Below, in pieces: positions 6,711-7,472 of a stretch of DNA of 7,472 nucleotides. The notes under the pieces were generated by a model that worked only from the letters and a program-made list of their open reading frames with translations, was not told the DNA's origin and did not search any database. Each line of letters starts with the position of its first letter. Within the stretch, counting starts at the first letter, position 1. A program made the position numbers and the translations under genes. The stretch comes from an uncultured Treponema sp. (GTDB taxonomy: Bacteria; Spirochaetota; Spirochaetia; Treponematales; Treponemataceae), in NCBI RefSeq assembly GCF_938029485.1, contig NZ_CALHGC010000400.1:1-7472 (forward strand), read 5' to 3'.

Positions 6711-7202
6711 TTATGCATTGATGATAAAATACTCGTGTCCGGTATTTTTGATAAAACGCTGTAGGTCGCCGGAATCGATAAAAACCGTCGCGGTGTTTTC
6801 ATTCGGATGAAAGGTTAAAATACGGTATTTGTCGAGCATTTCTCTGTCAAAGTATACGGTTACGTCATGCGCGGTATTGTTTAATAGGCCGAACGGCGAC
6901 ACTACCCCTGCTGCAAGACCGAGCTTTTCCGCCAGCAATTCTGCAGAGCCGAACTTAAATTCTTTTTCTTCGAGCATTTCTGCGCACTTTTTCATATCAA
7001 GCCGTTTTACATCATCCATAATGAGTAGGATGCACCGCTTTTTATTTCTGTTCCGTAAAAAGAGCGTTTTTGTTCTGCAGCCTTCTTTGCCTTCGATGTA
7101 TTTATCGGCTTCTTCGGTGGTCAATGCCGGCGGATGTTCAACTACTTCGTAGTTGATTCCCATATCCTGTAATGCCTTGTAAACTTGTTCGGCGGGTGTC
7201 AT
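6711..7202 (-). CDS. proX: Free-standing Ala-tRNA(Pro) deacylase (ProX / YbaK-EbsC family)
   Basis: Trans-editing enzyme that hydrolyses alanine (or a similar wrong amino acid) from tRNA-Pro mischarged by prolyl-tRNA synthetase. The 163 residues form one editing domain. Seen: YEVVEHPPALTTEEAD at 18-33, the conserved Lys45 in CRTKTLFLR that matches the catalytic lysine of bacterial ProXp-ala, LIMDDVKRLDMKK at 60-72, GVVSPFGLLNN at 99-109, and FHPNENTATV at 131-140, which is typical of the ProX rather than the Cys-tRNA(Pro) deacylase YbaK branch. The start has AAGGAG (7209-7214) six bases upstream. It has its own extended -10 promoter and is separated from ctp by 53 bases, so it is probably a separate unit, although read-through into ctp is possible because no terminator is visible between them. 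Confidence 0.93.
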   Translation of the reverse strand: MTPAEQVYKALQDMGINYEVVEHPPALTTEEADKYIEGKEGCRTKTLFLRNRNKKRCILLIMDDVKRLDMKKCAEMLEEKEFKFGSAELLAEKLGLAAGVVSPFGLLNNTAHDVTVYFDREMLDKYRILTFHPNENTATVFIDSGDLQRFIKNTGHEYFIINA

Positions 7203-7280
7203 AAAAATCTCCTTATGCTTCTTATATGAAAACTTCTAAAAACTTCAGTGTTTCGAGGTTTTCTTTGGTGTTCTTTAAGT

Positions 7281-7289
7281 ACTATAGCA
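7281..7289 (-). promoter_or_regulatory. Extended -10 promoter of proX
   Basis: The minus strand reads TGC followed by TATAGT, an extended -10 (TGn plus five of six consensus bases). No good -35 stands at 16-18 bases; an AT-rich T7 tract lies upstream instead. Transcription would start near 7274 and give a leader of about 70 bases to the proX ATG. Confidence 0.55.
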
Positions 7290-7313
7290 TAAATAAAAAA
7301 ACACAACACATCC

Positions 7314-7386
7314 TGTGCGAAATTTTATTCGTGCGGTTTAATACCCCGACGCTTGCGTCGGGGGTGTTGATTTAAAATTTCGCACA
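7314..7386. repeat. 73-base inverted-repeat element with nested GC hairpin
   Basis: Perfect 14-base arms (7314-7327, TGTGCGAAATTTTA; 7373-7386, its reverse complement) enclose 45 bases. Inside is a second hairpin with an 8-bp perfect stem CCCCGACG/CGTCGGGG (7344-7363) closed by the tetraloop CTTG. It extends outward by about six more pairs (7338-7343 with 7365-7370, counting two G-U pairs) past a bulged G7364. On the plus strand five T follow at once (7387-7391), as in an intrinsic terminator; on the minus strand seven T follow after 12 bases. The CUUG loop closed by G-C is a stable tetraloop only in plus-strand RNA. It may be a bidirectional terminator or a dispersed repeat. No target duplication flanks it. 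Confidence 0.7.
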
Positions 7387-7460
7387 TTTTTCCGGCAAAT
7401 GGGTAAACGCATCAGGCAGAGTAGATAAAAATCGCGGAAAAATTGAGACTGTGAGACCAT
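7338..7460 (-). other. Doubtful 40-residue frame ending inside the hairpin element
   Basis: From an ATG at 7460 the frame runs MVSQSQFFRDFYLLCLM and on to the end TPPTQASGY, with the TAA falling at 7338-7340 within the inverted repeat. It is also open upstream to the window edge, so it could be the end of a longer frame. There is no Shine-Dalgarno site, and the two other minus frames also stay open for about 20 and 32 codons, so openness means little. Nothing recognisable is encoded. The same stretch holds a TCGCGG/CCGCGA inverted repeat (7432-7437 and 7466-7471) and a GAGAC-TGT-GAGAC direct repeat (7445-7457). I think it more likely non-coding or repeat-derived than a gene. Confidence 0.2.
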
Positions 7461-7472
7461 TTGAACCGCGAA

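Noticed and set aside
7222..7281. Minus-strand frame of 19 codons (reads YLKNTKENLETLKFLEVFI before TAA) in the proX leader, looking protein-like.
   Set aside because: It has no start codon after the preceding TAG and overlaps the proX promoter and leader; too short to call a gene or a leader peptide.
7314..7386. Inverted repeat as the ends of a small transposable element.
   Set aside because: No flanking target-site duplication is visible, so mobility cannot be claimed from this copy alone.

Overview
The window reads as an ordinary chromosomal stretch of a spirochaete, most likely a moderate-GC Treponema. This rests on the flavour of the proteins (zinc-type GlyRS, bacterial GluRS, free-standing ProX, CtpA-type protease) and is inference without any database search. 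Every gene I can support lies on the minus strand, so transcription runs from the right edge to the left edge. There is no integrase, transposase, phage gene, CRISPR array, rRNA or tRNA.

From right to left in transcription order: (1) 7203-7472 is a 270-base non-coding stretch. It holds a large imperfect hairpin (14-bp outer arms, inner GC-rich stem with a CUUG loop), a doubtful 40-codon frame, and an extended -10 promoter for the next gene. (2) proX encodes a trans-editing prolyl-tRNA deacylase. (3) A 53-base spacer carries perfect -35 and -10 hexamers only 9 bases apart, plus a 12-bp perfect palindrome. (4) A compact run follows: ctp (secreted C-terminal processing protease), rsmE (16S rRNA methyltransferase, 17 bases downstream), a WecG/TagA-like glycosyltransferase homologue overlapping rsmE by 19 bases, and mtnK (5-methylthioribose kinase) after a 76-base gap containing a bulged hairpin. 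(5) A 107-base spacer has a good promoter for gltX. (6) gltX (GluRS) and then glyS (GlyRS, cut by the left edge) are separated by 43 bases and probably co-transcribed.

Together, glyS, gltX, proX and rsmE serve translation and its accuracy, ctp serves envelope protein processing, and mtnK serves methionine or methylthioribose salvage. The least ordinary gene is the WecG/TagA homologue. It keeps the whole fold but has lost the catalytic Asp-Gly motif and other family signature residues, and it ends in a membrane-like helix. I found no convincing new multi-gene system. The most checkable oddities are that apparent pseudoenzyme, the hairpin element at the right edge, and the unusual ctp promoter region.
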